A program made the translations under genes and the position numbers. From positions 1,646,501-1,710,500 of the forward strand of contig NZ_CP012719.1 of assembly GCF_001697145.1 (NCBI RefSeq): 64,000 bases of DNA, given 5' to 3'. The notes beneath the pieces are model-generated. The model had not been told where the DNA came from. It was given only the letters and a program-made list of their open reading frames with translations, and did not search any database. This document shows positions 34,218 to 44,094 of this stretch, piece after piece; position 1 is the first letter of the stretch, and the number at the start of each line of letters is the position of its first letter. The DNA comes from Streptococcus anginosus. Lineage in GTDB: Bacteria; Bacillota; Bacilli; Lactobacillales; Streptococcaceae.

Positions 34218-37043
34218 TTATTTTAACTTTCCTTTTAGATACTGGCCAGTATAGCTAGCAGAGTTTGCAGCTACTTCTTCCGGTGTACCAGTAGCAATAA
34301 TAGTACCTCCGCCAATACCACCTTCTGGTCCAAGGTCAATAATGTGGTCTGCCATTTTAATCACGTCTAAATTATGTTCGATGACAAGAACCGTGTTGCC
34401 ATCATCTACAAAACGTGATAGCACTTGGAGAAGTTTCGCAATATCCTCCGCGTGCAGACCTGTAGTTGGTTCATCCAGAATATAGAAAGACTTACCTGTT
34501 GAGCGCTTGTGAAGTTCGCTGGCTAGTTTCATCCGCTGAGCCTCCCCACCAGACAGAGTTGTGGCAGGTTGTCCTAACGTTACATATCCTAGTCCTACGT
34601 CTTTGATGGTCTGAAGTTTCCGCTCAATTTTAGGAATATGCTTAAAAAATTCGACTGCATCATTAACTGTCATATCCAAAACTTGAGTAATGTTTTTCTC
34701 CTTGTAGTGCACTTCCAAGGTTTCACTATTGTACCGTGTTCCATGACAAACCTCACAAGGGACATAAACATCTGGTAAAAAGTGCATCTCAATCTTGATA
34801 ATCCCATCCCCAGAGCAGGCCTCACAACGTCCACCCTTGACATTGAAACTAAAGCGCCCCTTTTTATAACCGCGAATTTTGGCTTCATTGGTCTTGGCAA
34901 AAAGGTCACGAATATCATCAAAAACCCCAGTATAAGTAGCAGGATTGGAGCGAGGAGTCCGTCCAATCGGGCTTTGGTCAATATCAATCAAACGATCGAT
35001 ATGCTCAATGCCTGAAATCTTTTTAAATTTCCCTGGTTTATCTGAATTTCGATTGAGCTTTTGCGCAATCGCCTTTTTCAAAATCGAATTAACCAGAGTA
35101 GACTTTCCGGAACCAGAAACCCCCGTCACAGCAATGAATTTTCCTAGAGGGAAACGAGCTGTGATATTTTGCAAATTGTGCTCTTGCGCACCTGTGATTT
35201 CAATAAAGCGCCCATTTCCAACTCGGCGTTCTAGCGGAACTTCAATCTTGCGTTTACCTGACAAGTATTGACCTGTAATGGATTTTTTGTTTTTCGCAAC
35301 TTGATCAGGCGTGCCTGCCGCAACAATTTCGCCACCGAAAACACCTGCTCCAGGTCCAACATCAATCAACCAATCAGCTTCACGCATGGTGTCCTCATCA
35401 TGTTCAACCACAATGAGGGTATTACCCAAATCACGCATTTTTTTGAGACTGGCAATCAAGCGATTGTTATCCCGCTGATGAAGACCGATAGAAGGCTCAT
35501 CTAAGATATAAAGAACACCGCTGAGATTAGAGCCGATTTGAGTCGCCAAGCGGATCCGCTGACTCTCCCCACCCGACAATGTTCCCGCAGACCGAGACAG
35601 AGTTAGATAATTAAGTCCGACATTATGAAGAAAAGTCAAGCGATCGCGGATTTCTTTGATAATCGGTGTTGCAATGGCCACTTCATTTTCAGTCAAAGTC
35701 AGATGAGAAAGTAATTCTAAATGATCTGCAATAGACAAATCAGATACTTGGCCAATATTAAGACCACCTTCACCCCCCACTTTAACAGACAAGGCTTGTG
35801 GATTCAGTCGATAACCATGGCAGCTTGCACACGTCAGCTCATTCATATAAAGCCGCATCTGGGTACGGGTGAAATCACTATTGGTCTCATGGTAGCGACG
35901 GTTGATATTGGTCACGACGCCTTCAAAAGGAATGTCAATATCTCGCACACCACCAAATTCATTTTCATAATGGAAATGAAATTCTCGCCCTTCAGAGCCA
36001 AAGAAAATCAGCTGCCGCTCGTCTTCTGTCAGTTCCTCAAATGGCTTATCCATATCAATACCAAATTCGGTCATTGCCTGCTCTAGCATTTGAGGATAGT
36101 AATTTGAAGAAATAGGATTCCACGGAGCTAAGGCGCCTTCCCGCAAGGTTTTACTACTGTCAGGAACCACCATATCCAAGTCCACTTCCAACTTCACACC
36201 CAGACCGTCACAATCAGGACAAGAGCCGAATGGTGCATTAAAAGAAAAGAGGCGAGGCTCCAACTCAGGTACCGTAAAGCCACAGACTGGACAAGCATAA
36301 TGCTCGGAAAAGAGTAATTCCTTGCCATTCATCGTATCGATCACCACGTAACCGTCCGCAATTCTTAAGGCTGCTTCAATCGAATCAAACAACCGACTGC
36401 GTACACCGTCCTTAATAACAATTCGGTCCACCACTACTTCGATATCGTGTTTTTTCGTTTTAGAAAGCTCTGGAACTTCTGTGACATCATAAATATCTCC
36501 GTCCGCGCGCACACGCACGTATCCGTCTTTTTGAATTTTCTCAAAAATTGTCTTGTGTTGCCCTTTTTTCTTGCGAACAATGGGTGCTAGGATTTGCAAC
36601 CGCTGACGCTCTGGCAATTCCAAAACTTGATTGACGATTTGTTCCACAGAAGAAGCAGTAATAGCTCCATGCCCATTGATACAGTAAGGAGTACCCACAC
36701 GTGCATAGAGCAAACGAAGGTAATCGTTGATTTCTGTTGCTGTTCCAACCGTTGACCGCGGATTCTTGCTGGTCGTTTTTTGGTCAATAGAAATAGCTGG
36801 ACTAAGTCCGTCAATTGAATCCACGTCTGGTTTTTCCATATTGCCCAAAAATTGGCGGGCATAGGCAGACAAACTTTCTACATAGCGACGTTGCCCCTCT
36901 GCATAGAGAGTGTCAAAAGCTAAGCTAGATTTGCCTGAACCAGACAAACCAGTCACGACAACCAACTTGTCTCGCGGAATTGTGACATCAATATTTTTTA
37001 AATTATGAGCTCGTGCTCCATGAATGATAATTTTATCCTGCAT
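34218..37043 (-). CDS. uvrA: Excinuclease ABC subunit A
   Basis: About 941 residues, full length. Two ABC ATPase modules are seen: [20 protein letters not shown] with the later [20 protein letters not shown] and [14 protein letters not shown], and [15 protein letters not shown] with [20 protein letters not shown] and [11 protein letters not shown]. Zinc clusters are [10 protein letters not shown] ... CPDC and CEACSGDG ... CEVC. UvrA finds bulky DNA damage and loads UvrB. ATG 37043 is chosen; an upstream start at 37052 adds three residues. It is a single-gene unit divergent from corA. Confidence 0.98.
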   Translation of the reverse strand: MQDKIIIHGARAHNLKNIDVTIPRDKLVVVTGLSGSGKSSLAFDTLYAEGQRRYVESLSAYARQFLGNMEKPDVDSIDGLSPAISIDQKTTSKNPRSTVGTATEINDYLRLLYARVGTPYCINGHGAITASSVEQIVNQVLELPERQRLQILAPIVRKKKGQHKTIFEKIQKDGYVRVRADGDIYDVTEVPELSKTKKHDIEVVVDRIVIKDGVRSRLFDSIEAALRIADGYVVIDTMNGKELLFSEHYACPVCGFTVPELEPRLFSFNAPFGSCPDCDGLGVKLEVDLDMVVPDSSKTLREGALAPWNPISSNYYPQMLEQAMTEFGIDMDKPFEELTEDERQLIFFGSEGREFHFHYENEFGGVRDIDIPFEGVVTNINRRYHETNSDFTRTQMRLYMNELTCASCHGYRLNPQALSVKVGGEGGLNIGQVSDLSIADHLELLSHLTLTENEVAIATPIIKEIRDRLTFLHNVGLNYLTLSRSAGTLSGGESQRIRLATQIGSNLSGVLYILDEPSIGLHQRDNNRLIASLKKMRDLGNTLIVVEHDEDTMREADWLIDVGPGAGVFGGEIVAAGTPDQVAKNKKSITGQYLSGKRKIEVPLERRVGNGRFIEITGAQEHNLQNITARFPLGKFIAVTGVSGSGKSTLVNSILKKAIAQKLNRNSDKPGKFKKISGIEHIDRLIDIDQSPIGRTPRSNPATYTGVFDDIRDLFAKTNEAKIRGYKKGRFSFNVKGGRCEACSGDGIIKIEMHFLPDVYVPCEVCHGTRYNSETLEVHYKEKNITQVLDMTVNDAVEFFKHIPKIERKLQTIKDVGLGYVTLGQPATTLSGGEAQRMKLASELHKRSTGKSFYILDEPTTGLHAEDIAKLLQVLSRFVDDGNTVLVIEHNLDVIKMADHIIDLGPEGGIGGGTIIATGTPEEVAANSASYTGQYLKGKLK

Positions 37044-37165
37044 TCTTACCACACTTTATTTTAAACTTCTTTTTATTATAACAAAATTTTCTACAATCTT
37101 TTACCCAAAAACTCGGAATTTTATAGTATAATAGTACGGTGTGCAAATAACTGAAGGAGGAAAAC

Positions 37166-38110
37166 ATGAAACAAGTCTTTCTATCAACAACAACTGAACT
37201 TAAAGAAATTGATACGCTTGAGTCGGGGACTTGGATCAATTTAGTCAACCCTTCTCAAAGTGAGTCTACTGAAATTGCCAACGCCTTTGACATTGATATT
37301 ACGGACTTACGAGCACCCCTTGACGCAGAGGAAATGTCTCGTGTTACCATCGAAGATGAATATACCTTGATTATTGTGGATGTTCCAATTACAGAGGAGC
37401 GAAATAATCAGACTTACTATGTAACCATCCCTCTAGGGATTATTATTACCGAAGAGGCGATTATTACCACCTGTTTGGAAAAACTCCCTTTATTGGATAT
37501 TTTTATCAATCGACGACTGCGTAATTTCTATACTTTCATGCGTTCGCGCTTTATTTTCCAAATTCTTTACCGAAACGCCGAGCTGTATTTGACAGCGCTG
37601 CGCTCCATTGACCGCAAGAGTGAGCAGATTGAAAGTCAACTGCACAAGTCCACTCGCAATGAAGAATTGATTGAACTCATGGAGCTTGAAAAAACGATTG
37701 TCTATTTCAAAGCGTCCTTAAAAACCAATGAGCGTGTGATTAAAAAATTAACTAGCGCTACAAGCAATATTAAGAAATATTTAGAAGATGAGGACTTGCT
37801 GGAAGATACACTCATCGAGACCCAGCAGGCGATTGAGATGGCAGATATTTATGGAAATATCTTGCACAGCATGACCGATACATTTGCTTCTATCATTTCA
37901 AATAATCAAAATAACATCATGAAAGCTCTGGCTTTGGTGACAATTGTCATGTCCATTCCAACCATGATTTTTTCAGCCTATGGAATGAACTTCAAAAACA
38001 ATGACTTGCCACTCAACGGGGAACCGCACGCTTTTTGGATTATTATTTTTATCGCCTTTGCGATAAGTGTTTCTCTGACTGTTTACCTTATTCACAAAAA
38101 ATTATTTTAA
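37166..38110 (+). CDS. corA: CorA-family divalent cation transporter
   Basis: 314 residues: a large cytoplasmic alpha/beta funnel domain (1-240), a long helix, and two C-terminal transmembrane segments with the family signature YGMNFKN (about residue 273), the GMN selectivity motif. It carries magnesium or other divalent ions through a pentameric channel. GGAGGAAAAC precedes the ATG. The DUF1129 gene follows 15 bases after its stop, so both are probably on one message, as in other streptococci. Confidence 0.93.
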   Translation: MKQVFLSTTTELKEIDTLESGTWINLVNPSQSESTEIANAFDIDITDLRAPLDAEEMSRVTIEDEYTLIIVDVPITEERNNQTYYVTIPLGIIITEEAIITTCLEKLPLLDIFINRRLRNFYTFMRSRFIFQILYRNAELYLTALRSIDRKSEQIESQLHKSTRNEELIELMELEKTIVYFKASLKTNERVIKKLTSATSNIKKYLEDEDLLEDTLIETQQAIEMADIYGNILHSMTDTFASIISNNQNNIMKALALVTIVMSIPTMIFSAYGMNFKNNDLPLNGEPHAFWIIIFIAFAISVSLTVYLIHKKLF

Positions 38111-38125
38111 TTAAAAGGAGATCTT

Positions 38126-38803
38126 ATGACACAAGTTTCTTTGGATAAACTCAGCAAAAAGAATCAAGAATTCATCCGCATCGCAACCCATCAACTCATC
38201 AAAGATGGAAAGACAGACGAAGAAATTAAAGTTTTACTAGAAGAAATTATTCCCACGATTCTTGAAAATCAAGCAAAAGGAATTACCGCTCGCGGACTTT
38301 ATGGAGCACCTACTGTTTGGGCAGCCAATTTCTCAGAAGCAAAACAAAAAGAAGCTCAGACCGTTCAAGAAAATACCAACCCTTATCTCATGATTATGGA
38401 TGCTTTCTTATTTGTCTTTAGTTTATTTGCTATCTTAAATAGTAGTGTTAACTTATTCTCCAAAAATCCTAGCAATTATGGCGTTGTGACGATTGTACTT
38501 GGTAGCGCGGTGGGGGCACTCGTATTTTACGGAATGTACTACTTTATTTACCGTTTTTATTATGCTGACCAAGACCAAAGTCAAAAACCACCATTTTTCA
38601 AATCGCTTCTTATCATTTCAGCTGCTACGATTTTGTGGGCTGTTGTTCTTTACGGAACAACCTTCCTGTTGCCAGCAGTTTTAAATCCAAAACTGCCGAA
38701 CTTATTTATCCTTGTGTTCGGTGGTGGAACGTTGGCACTGCGTTTCTATCTCAAAAAGAAATTCAATATCCGCAGTGCTTTAACCGCACCAAAACAACTT
38801 TAG
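38126..38803 (+). CDS. DUF1129 family membrane protein
   Basis: 225 residues. The N-terminal half (SLDKLSKKNQEFIRIATHQL ... TARGLYGAPTVWAANF) is the DUF1129 cytoplasmic domain; the C-terminal half has four transmembrane segments (about 92-112, 122-142, 158-180, 187-205) and a basic tail. Function unknown. It follows corA in streptococci, which hints at a link with ion homeostasis or simply a conserved operon. AAAGGAGATCTT before the ATG is a strong ribosome binding site. Confidence 0.88.
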   Translation: MTQVSLDKLSKKNQEFIRIATHQLIKDGKTDEEIKVLLEEIIPTILENQAKGITARGLYGAPTVWAANFSEAKQKEAQTVQENTNPYLMIMDAFLFVFSLFAILNSSVNLFSKNPSNYGVVTIVLGSAVGALVFYGMYYFIYRFYYADQDQSQKPPFFKSLLIISAATILWAVVLYGTTFLLPAVLNPKLPNLFILVFGGGTLALRFYLKKKFNIRSALTAPKQL

Positions 38804-38816
38804 TCATATTTTTATT

Positions 38817-38850
38817 AAAACATCCGCTTGTTTCAACAAGTGGATGTTTT
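38817..38850. terminator. Terminator after the corA-DUF1129 unit
   Basis: AAAACATCCGCTTGT / ACAAGTGGATGTTTT stem with one mismatch, 14 bases beyond the stop. Confidence 0.8.
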
Positions 38851-38939
38851 GAATAAGATCTGATAAATATTTTTAGTAACCGTTTCAAACAATTTTGAGC
38901 ATAAGAAAAGCAACCTATTTAGTTGCTGATTGAGTTTTA

Positions 38940-38978
38940 AAAAATGAGCATGATTTTATGAAATTCATGCTCATTTTT
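38940..38978 (-). terminator. Terminator after rpsR
   Basis: Perfect arms AAAATGAGCATGA / TCATGCTCATTTT directly beyond the rpsR stop, with flanking T-run on the minus strand copy. Confidence 0.75.
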
Positions 38979-38983
38979 ATATT

Positions 38984-39223
38984 TTAGTCTTCGTTTACGA
39001 AAGGCATCAAAGCCATTACGCGAGCGCGTTTGATAGCTGTTGTTACTTTACGTTGGTTTTTAGCTGAAGTTCCTGTTACACGACGAGGAAGGATTTTCCC
39101 ACGTTCTGAAACGAAACGGCTAAGAAGCTCAGTATCTTTGTAATCAACATATTCAATCTTGTTTGCTGCGATGTAATCAACTTTTTTACGGCGTTTAAAT
39201 CCGCCACGACGTTGTTGAGCCAT
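38984..39223 (-). CDS. rpsR: 30S ribosomal protein S18
   Basis: 79 residues: [20 protein letters not shown], then [40 protein letters not shown] and [15 protein letters not shown]. These are the S18 blocks; S18 binds S6 in the small subunit platform. Last gene of rpsF-ssb-rpsR; AAGGAGAAAG lies before the ATG and a terminator follows. Confidence 0.98.
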   Translation of the reverse strand: MAQQRRGGFKRRKKVDYIAANKIEYVDYKDTELLSRFVSERGKILPRRVTGTSAKNQRKVTTAIKRARVMALMPFVNED

Positions 39224-39259
39224 GTTCTTTCTCCTTTATATATTTATTCTGTTTGTCCA

Positions 39260-39751
39260 TTAAAATGGTAGATCGTCATCTGAGATATCCATTGGATTGG
39301 TATTCCCAAATGGATTTTCATCACGAGAAAAGTTGGGGACTTGGTTAACAGAAGTTGAGTTCCCAAAATTGGAAGATGAATTTCCGAAGTTATTAGAAGT
39401 ATAGCTACCAGAAGATTGACCTTCACGGCTGGCACGGCTTTCTAACAATTGGAAATTATCAGCTACCACTTCTGTCACATAGACACGTTGACCTTGCTGA
39501 TTTTCGTAGTTACGTGTCTGAATACGACCAGTAATTCCGATGAGGGCTCCTTTTTTAGCCCAATTTGCAAGATTTTCTGCCTGCTGACGCCAAATCACAA
39601 CGTTGATAAAATCTGCTTCTCTCTCGCCACTTTGATTTTTAAAGTTGCGATTGACAGCAAGAGTAAAAGTTGCGACCGCTTGATTTTGCGGCGTATAGCG
39701 AAGTTCGGCATCTCGGGTCATCCGACCCACAAGTACAACGTTATTTATCAT
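39260..39751 (-). CDS. ssb: Single-stranded DNA-binding protein
   Basis: 163 residues: an OB fold ([20 protein letters not shown], residues 1-105), a glycine/serine/asparagine-rich linker and the acidic C-terminal tip ISDDDLPF that recruits replication and repair partners. Position between rpsF and rpsR marks it as the housekeeping SsbA type rather than the competence-induced SsbB. Eleven bases separate it from rpsF. Confidence 0.97.
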   Translation of the reverse strand: MINNVVLVGRMTRDAELRYTPQNQAVATFTLAVNRNFKNQSGEREADFINVVIWRQQAENLANWAKKGALIGITGRIQTRNYENQQGQRVYVTEVVADNFQLLESRASREGQSSGSYTSNNFGNSSSNFGNSTSVNQVPNFSRDENPFGNTNPMDISDDDLPF

Positions 39752-39762
39752 AGTAACCCTTC

Positions 39763-40053
39763 TTATGCGTCAAGTTTGACGATCATGTGACGAAGAATGT
39801 CAGCGTTGATTTTTGAAAGACGGTCAAATTCATTCAAAGCGACAGCATCTTCAGCTTCAACGTTCACGATGTGGTAAAGTCCTTCACGGAAATCTTGGTT
39901 TTCGTATGCAAGACGACGTTTTTCCCAGTCTTTTGATTCAACAACAGTTGCACCGTTGTCAGTCAAGATAGAGTCAAAGCGTGCTACCAAAGCGTTTTTT
40001 GCTTCTTCTTCAATGTTTGGACGAATAATATAAAGAATTTCGTATTTAGCCAT
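39763..40053 (-). CDS. rpsF: 30S ribosomal protein S6
   Basis: 96 residues starting [20 protein letters not shown], with [20 protein letters not shown] and [20 protein letters not shown], a complete S6. A longer frame to 40188 is only the untranslated leader; AAAGGAGGAAAAATCA before the ATG at 40053 sets the start. First gene of the rpsF-ssb-rpsR operon. S6 with S18 represses this operon in other Firmicutes through the leader. Confidence 0.97.
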   Translation of the reverse strand: MAKYEILYIIRPNIEEEAKNALVARFDSILTDNGATVVESKDWEKRRLAYENQDFREGLYHIVNVEAEDAVALNEFDRLSKINADILRHMIVKLDA

Positions 40054-40059
40054 TGATTT

Positions 40060-40155
40060 TTCCTCCTTTTGGTCTAATGACCCCCAGACATTGCAAGGGG
40101 TAAGTGAGGTTTTCTCACGAATAACTATTATACTAAACATTCTGGGAAATAGCAA
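40060..40155 (-). promoter_or_regulatory. rpsF promoter and probable S6:S18 leader
   Basis: Minus strand: -35 TTGCTA (40150-40155), 17-base spacer, -10 TATAAT (40127-40132). The leader contains CCTCACTTACCCC then GGGGGTCATTAGACC, able to form a CCCC/GGGG stem with a CC-containing side bulge, the general shape of the S6:S18-binding leader. The RNA class is an inference from position and shape. Confidence 0.6.
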
Positions 40156-40320
40156 GAAAAATTCGATTTTTGTTTTTGTAAAAAGCACAGTTTTTTCCTA
40201 TACTCCATTACCCATTCCACTTCAAAACCTTAAAAAAAGCTGATATCAGTTAGTTTTAAGCTATGCTCTATATACTGTTGTGTAAATTTTCTATCACTTT
40301 TCTAAGAAAGGAGTAAACCC

Positions 40321-41364
40321 ATGAACTATTTAGTCATTCCTGCTTACAAACCTGACCTTCATCTTATTCATTTGTTGCAAAAGGTGAAGGAAAAGAGCTC
40401 GCTGCAAATCATCGTGGTAAATGACGGCAGTCCAGCTAACGATGATTCCATTTTTCGAGAAGCACAGAAATATGCTACTATTCTATGCCATACAACAAAT
40501 CAAGGGAAAGGGCAAGCGCTGAAAACAGCTTTTTCTTATATTGATTCCTTAGGTCAATATGGGGCAGTGGTCACAGCTGATGCAGACGGTCAACACAAAC
40601 TTTGGGATATTTTCCGAGTGAGCAAAAAGGCTCAAGAAAACCCTAATCGGTTGATTTTGGGAACTCGATCTTTTTCTGGTAACGTTCCTTTACGTTCGGC
40701 TTTTGGAAATAAATTAACACGATTTCTGTTTAAGCAACAGACTGGTGTTTCCGTGACAGACACCCAAACAGGACTTCGTGGATTTACAACCAACATGATT
40801 CCATTTATGTTGAAGGTTGAAGGGCGGCGTTATGAATATGAAATGAATATGCTGCTAGCTGCTTCCAAAGAATACCCTATCATTGAAGTTCCAATTGAGA
40901 CGGTTTATATCAATGACAATCAAGCTTCTCACTTTAGACCGGTACGAGACGGGCTTATGATTTATAAAGATATGTTTAAGTTTGCTCTCTCTTCAATTAG
41001 TAGTTTTTTGGTTGACTATATCGTCTATGCTCTCGCCCTCTTTGTGCTTGCTGCGGTACCAACTAGTCTCAAAATTTTACTGGCAAACGGAGTGGCTCGT
41101 GTCACGAGCTCGATTTTCAATTATTCCGCAAATAAAAAACTGGTCTTTAAAAATAAAGACAGTGTCGCCAAAACAGGGACTGGTTATTTCGGTTTAGCCT
41201 TGGGCCTGTTTATCCTTGACACCCTTTTGATTAGACTCTTTTATGCCAGCTTCGGTCTCAATTTGCTGATTGTTAAAATCCTTGTCGGCGCTCTACTTTT
41301 TTGCCTATCTTGGCTCGTGCAAAAAAAAATTATTTTCAAGGAAAGGACTCATACCTTATTATGA
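40321..41364 (+). CDS. GT2 glycosyltransferase fused to GtrA domain
   Basis: 347 residues. The first half is a DPM1-like family 2 glycosyltransferase: MNYLVIPAYKPD, IIVVNDGSPANDD, TNQGKGQALKTAF and TADADGQH (the DxD-type metal site), then GTRSFSGNVPLRSAFGNK. The second half (about 220-340) is a four-helix GtrA domain (SSFLVDYIVYALALFVL). Such proteins move a sugar onto a lipid carrier and help flip it. The stop overlaps the start of the next gene by four bases. Near the 3' end is a run of nine A (41321-41329) inside the coding frame, a place where slippage could occur. Confidence 0.88.
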   Translation: MNYLVIPAYKPDLHLIHLLQKVKEKSSLQIIVVNDGSPANDDSIFREAQKYATILCHTTNQGKGQALKTAFSYIDSLGQYGAVVTADADGQHKLWDIFRVSKKAQENPNRLILGTRSFSGNVPLRSAFGNKLTRFLFKQQTGVSVTDTQTGLRGFTTNMIPFMLKVEGRRYEYEMNMLLAASKEYPIIEVPIETVYINDNQASHFRPVRDGLMIYKDMFKFALSSISSFLVDYIVYALALFVLAAVPTSLKILLANGVARVTSSIFNYSANKKLVFKNKDSVAKTGTGYFGLALGLFILDTLLIRLFYASFGLNLLIVKILVGALLFCLSWLVQKKIIFKERTHTLL

Positions 41365-42266
41365 AATTATTTAAAAAATCCTATGCTTATGCCAGTCTCT
41401 TTGGTATTTTGCTAACAGGATCATTTACCTATTCAATGCTAAAAACCTTTGTCTTGTCAGAGTCTATTACAACTGTAAAATCTTCTTCAAGCTCGACAAG
41501 TACAACTGCTGCTAAAGCCACAACAAATGCTACAACGACTGATACGAGCTATAAAGACGATAATATTTCAGTAAAGATTACTACAAAAACCGTCAGCAAC
41601 ACGAAAGTGTACATTGCAGATATTACGGTCAGCTCGCCTGAATATCTCAAAACCGCTCTAGCGCAAAATACTTATGGAAATAACGTGACTGCTAAGACTT
41701 CTGTCACAGCAGCCAATAACAATGCCATTCTTGCTATCAACGGAGACTACTACGGAGCTAACACGACTGGCTATGTCATCCGTAACAGTGTTGTCTATCG
41801 AAATACCGTACGAGAAGATGCTAGCAACAGTGACTTAGCAATTTATAAAGATGGGAGCTTCGGAATTGTTTACGAAAATGATGTTTCTGCTGATGACTTG
41901 GTTAAAAAAGGTGTTGTAAACCTTCTCGCTTTTGGTCCAACTTTGGTTGAAAACGGTAAGATTGCTGTTTCAAGCAATTCGGAAGTGGGGCAATCCATGT
42001 CTTCCAATCCGCGTACAGCTATTGGAATGATTGACAAAAATCACTATATTATCGTTGTATCAGACGGTCGAACTTCAGAAAGCGCGGGACTTTCTCTCTA
42101 TGAACTCGCAGAAGTTATGAAATCTTACGGGGTGAAAACAGCTTATAACCTTGACGGAGGAGGATCGTCTACTCTTTACTTCAATGGTAAGGTCATCAAT
42201 AAACCAACAACAAACGGAACAATTTCAGAAAGGGCGGTGAGTGACATTGTCTACATCGGTTACTAA
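41361..42266 (+). CDS. Phosphodiester glycosidase family protein (NAGPA domain)
   Basis: About 301 residues from ATG 41361. A membrane anchor (about 7-27) is followed by a serine/threonine/alanine-rich linker and a NAGPA domain: AILAINGDYYGANTTGYVIR, NPRTAIGMIDKNHYIIVVSD and YNLDGGGSSTLYFNG, the family signature NLDGGGSS. In animals the domain uncovers mannose-6-phosphate; in bacteria it is found with exopolysaccharide or teichoic-acid genes and its substrate is mostly unknown. It overlaps the GT2-GtrA gene upstream, so they likely act on the same envelope glycan. Confidence 0.9.
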   Translation: MKLFKKSYAYASLFGILLTGSFTYSMLKTFVLSESITTVKSSSSSTSTTAAKATTNATTTDTSYKDDNISVKITTKTVSNTKVYIADITVSSPEYLKTALAQNTYGNNVTAKTSVTAANNNAILAINGDYYGANTTGYVIRNSVVYRNTVREDASNSDLAIYKDGSFGIVYENDVSADDLVKKGVVNLLAFGPTLVENGKIAVSSNSEVGQSMSSNPRTAIGMIDKNHYIIVVSDGRTSESAGLSLYELAEVMKSYGVKTAYNLDGGGSSTLYFNGKVINKPTTNGTISERAVSDIVYIGY

Positions 42267-42651
42267 AGCAAGCAAGAAACGGTTCAAAAAGACAGCCGTT
42301 GTCTATGCCTTAATCACAATATTTTTCTTCATTTTTAGTCGTATTTACGAGCACTTCAGCTTTGGTGAGACTTCAGTTTATATGCATTATCTCTTTGGAG
42401 CGCCACTGGTAGGAGGGATGGTACTTCTGATTTTTCAAAAAATCATCCCCAATCTTTCACGGCTCAGTCTCAATCTTTGGAATTCCGCGGTTGCAACCAT
42501 TGCTACTGGCGTTCTCTTTCGTGGCATTGTCAACCTGTCTGGACGCTCCACCACAATGGACCTCCCCTACTGGTACGTAGGAGTAGGACTTGCTGGATTA
42601 GCCCTACTCTCCATGATCTTCACCAGAAGCGTGTGGGTAACAGAAGAATAG
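42241..42651 (+). CDS. Small four-helix membrane protein
   Basis: Up to 136 residues with four hydrophobic segments (about 18-36, 48-66, 76-98, 108-126) and a basic N-terminus. No family recognised. The frame begins with GTG 42241 inside the end of the previous gene; a TTG at 42247 has better spacing from AGGGCGG, so the start is uncertain by two codons. Overlap with the glycosidase gene shows it belongs to the same three-gene unit, and it may be the membrane partner of that pathway. Confidence 0.7.
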   Translation: MTLSTSVTKASKKRFKKTAVVYALITIFFFIFSRIYEHFSFGETSVYMHYLFGAPLVGGMVLLIFQKIIPNLSRLSLNLWNSAVATIATGVLFRGIVNLSGRSTTMDLPYWYVGVGLAGLALLSMIFTRSVWVTEE

Positions 42652-42771
42652 CTTTTATAATATTGCAGATCTCGAAAAATTCTTCGAGATGTTTCGTAAA
42701 ATACTTGAGCCCAGGATAGTTTACTAATGCAATCACCTACAGAAAAAGGAAATTTGAGAAAATTATATATA

Positions 42772-42815
42772 AAAAGAAAGAAAATGATGGTTTTGGTCAT
42801 CATTTTCTTTCTTTT
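42772..42815. terminator. Strong bidirectional terminator
   Basis: Perfect 18-base arms: AAAAGAAAGAAAATGATG (42772-42789) and its inverted copy (42798-42815) with an 8-base loop, between convergent units. Confidence 0.85.
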
Positions 42816-42886
42816 ATTCAACTATTAAACAGCCACTCTATGCTATTTTCTCTATAAGAGATCAAACGATAATAAGTAAGTTGCCG

Positions 42887-43489
42887 TTACAAGTCATAGA
42901 CCGTTTTAGCCAATGGGTCAATAACTTGTCGAAGCAGAAACTGGTCATTTTCATATTGGTAATGACAAATGGCACAGTTACTGAAATAAATATTAGGATC
43001 AGGCAAATAGCCTACTTTTAGATAAAAAGCCCACATAGCGCCACCGTGACTGACGACCAATGTTGGATTCTCAACAGCAGGCGTTTTTTTCATGACTTCT
43101 GTCAGAGAGGTCAGCATGCGTTCTCCTACTTGAGCCACATCTTCACCCCCATAAGGCACGTATAAATCTTCAAAAGACACCGCACCAGCTCGAAACTTGG
43201 GCTGCAATCTTTCTGGCTGAGCTTCAAAAAGTCCAAAATTCCACTCTTTCACCCCCTTGAGACGGGTGTAATCTGTTCGACCAGTCACAATTTCCAAGGT
43301 ATCAGAAGCCCTCTCTTGAGTGGAAGAGTAGATACCGCCAAATTCAATGCCATTTTTCTCGAAAAAAGCTCGCGCTTGCTTGGCTTGCTCTATACCTAAA
43401 TCAGTCAGCGGTGAATCATACACTCCCTGCACCAAGCCCTCTTGATTGAAAAAAGTCTGTCCATGCCGCATCAAATATAAATCTTTCAT
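42887..43489 (-). CDS. Histidine phosphatase family protein
   Basis: 200 residues. LYLMRHGQTFFNQEGLVQG holds the catalytic RHG, YSSTQERASDTLEIV the second arginine region, and LVVSHGGAMWAFYL the second histidine. These enzymes remove phosphate through a phosphohistidine; the natural substrate is not known for this branch. The stop-to-start distance to the paralogue upstream is zero (43489/43490), so the pair is translated together and probably arose by tandem duplication. Confidence 0.9.
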   Translation of the reverse strand: MKDLYLMRHGQTFFNQEGLVQGVYDSPLTDLGIEQAKQARAFFEKNGIEFGGIYSSTQERASDTLEIVTGRTDYTRLKGVKEWNFGLFEAQPERLQPKFRAGAVSFEDLYVPYGGEDVAQVGERMLTSLTEVMKKTPAVENPTLVVSHGGAMWAFYLKVGYLPDPNIYFSNCAICHYQYENDQFLLRQVIDPLAKTVYDL

Positions 43490-44083
43490 TTACGCTTCCT
43501 CCCAGCCGCTAAAATCGTGACCAATCACTTCTTCTAGGTAAAATTGGTCATGTTCAAAAGTAAACTTCAAAATACCACAATTTGTCATGTGACCCAACTC
43601 ATCCAGTTGCCAATTATCTTTCCAAGCACGAGCAAAATTAGCCATAGCACCACCGTGAGATACCATGAGAACAGACTTGCCTTTCGTTTCTTGCATGAGC
43701 TGTAGGATGGTTGCAGCCGTGCGCTCTCGAACTTGGTCTTGAGATTCGCCACCATAGGTCACAAAAAAATCTTCATATGGCAAAGGAGGATTGAGGTCTT
43801 CACTTTCTCCTTCAAAGGTTCCAAAATTCCATTCCTTGAGGCCTTTAACTCGCTGATAAGGAAGACTACCATTTGTAACAATTTCTAAAGTATCGCAAGC
43901 TCGCTCAGATGTTGAGCTGTAAGCCGCATCAAACGTAATTGCTGCATTTTTAAAATATTGCCCAGCCACCTGAGCCTGATACACTCCTAAGTCCGTCAAA
44001 GGGGCGTCACACCAACCTTGAATCCGATGCCGCTTATTGAATAAAGTTTGCCCGTGTCGCATCAAATAAAGTGTTTTTGTCAT
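43490..44083 (-). CDS. Histidine phosphatase family protein
   Basis: 197 residues, clearly paralogous to the next gene. LYLMRHGQTLFNKRHRIQGW carries the RHG motif, YSSTSERACDTLEIV the conserved middle block and VLMVSHGGAMANFA the second histidine. It sits 11 bases after the HAD phosphatase gene and directly before its paralogue, forming a phosphatase cluster downstream of the broken glucosidase gene. Substrate unknown. Confidence 0.9.
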   Translation of the reverse strand: MTKTLYLMRHGQTLFNKRHRIQGWCDAPLTDLGVYQAQVAGQYFKNAAITFDAAYSSTSERACDTLEIVTNGSLPYQRVKGLKEWNFGTFEGESEDLNPPLPYEDFFVTYGGESQDQVRERTAATILQLMQETKGKSVLMVSHGGAMANFARAWKDNWQLDELGHMTNCGILKFTFEHDQFYLEEVIGHDFSGWEEA

Positions 44084-44094
44084 AAAATATTCCT

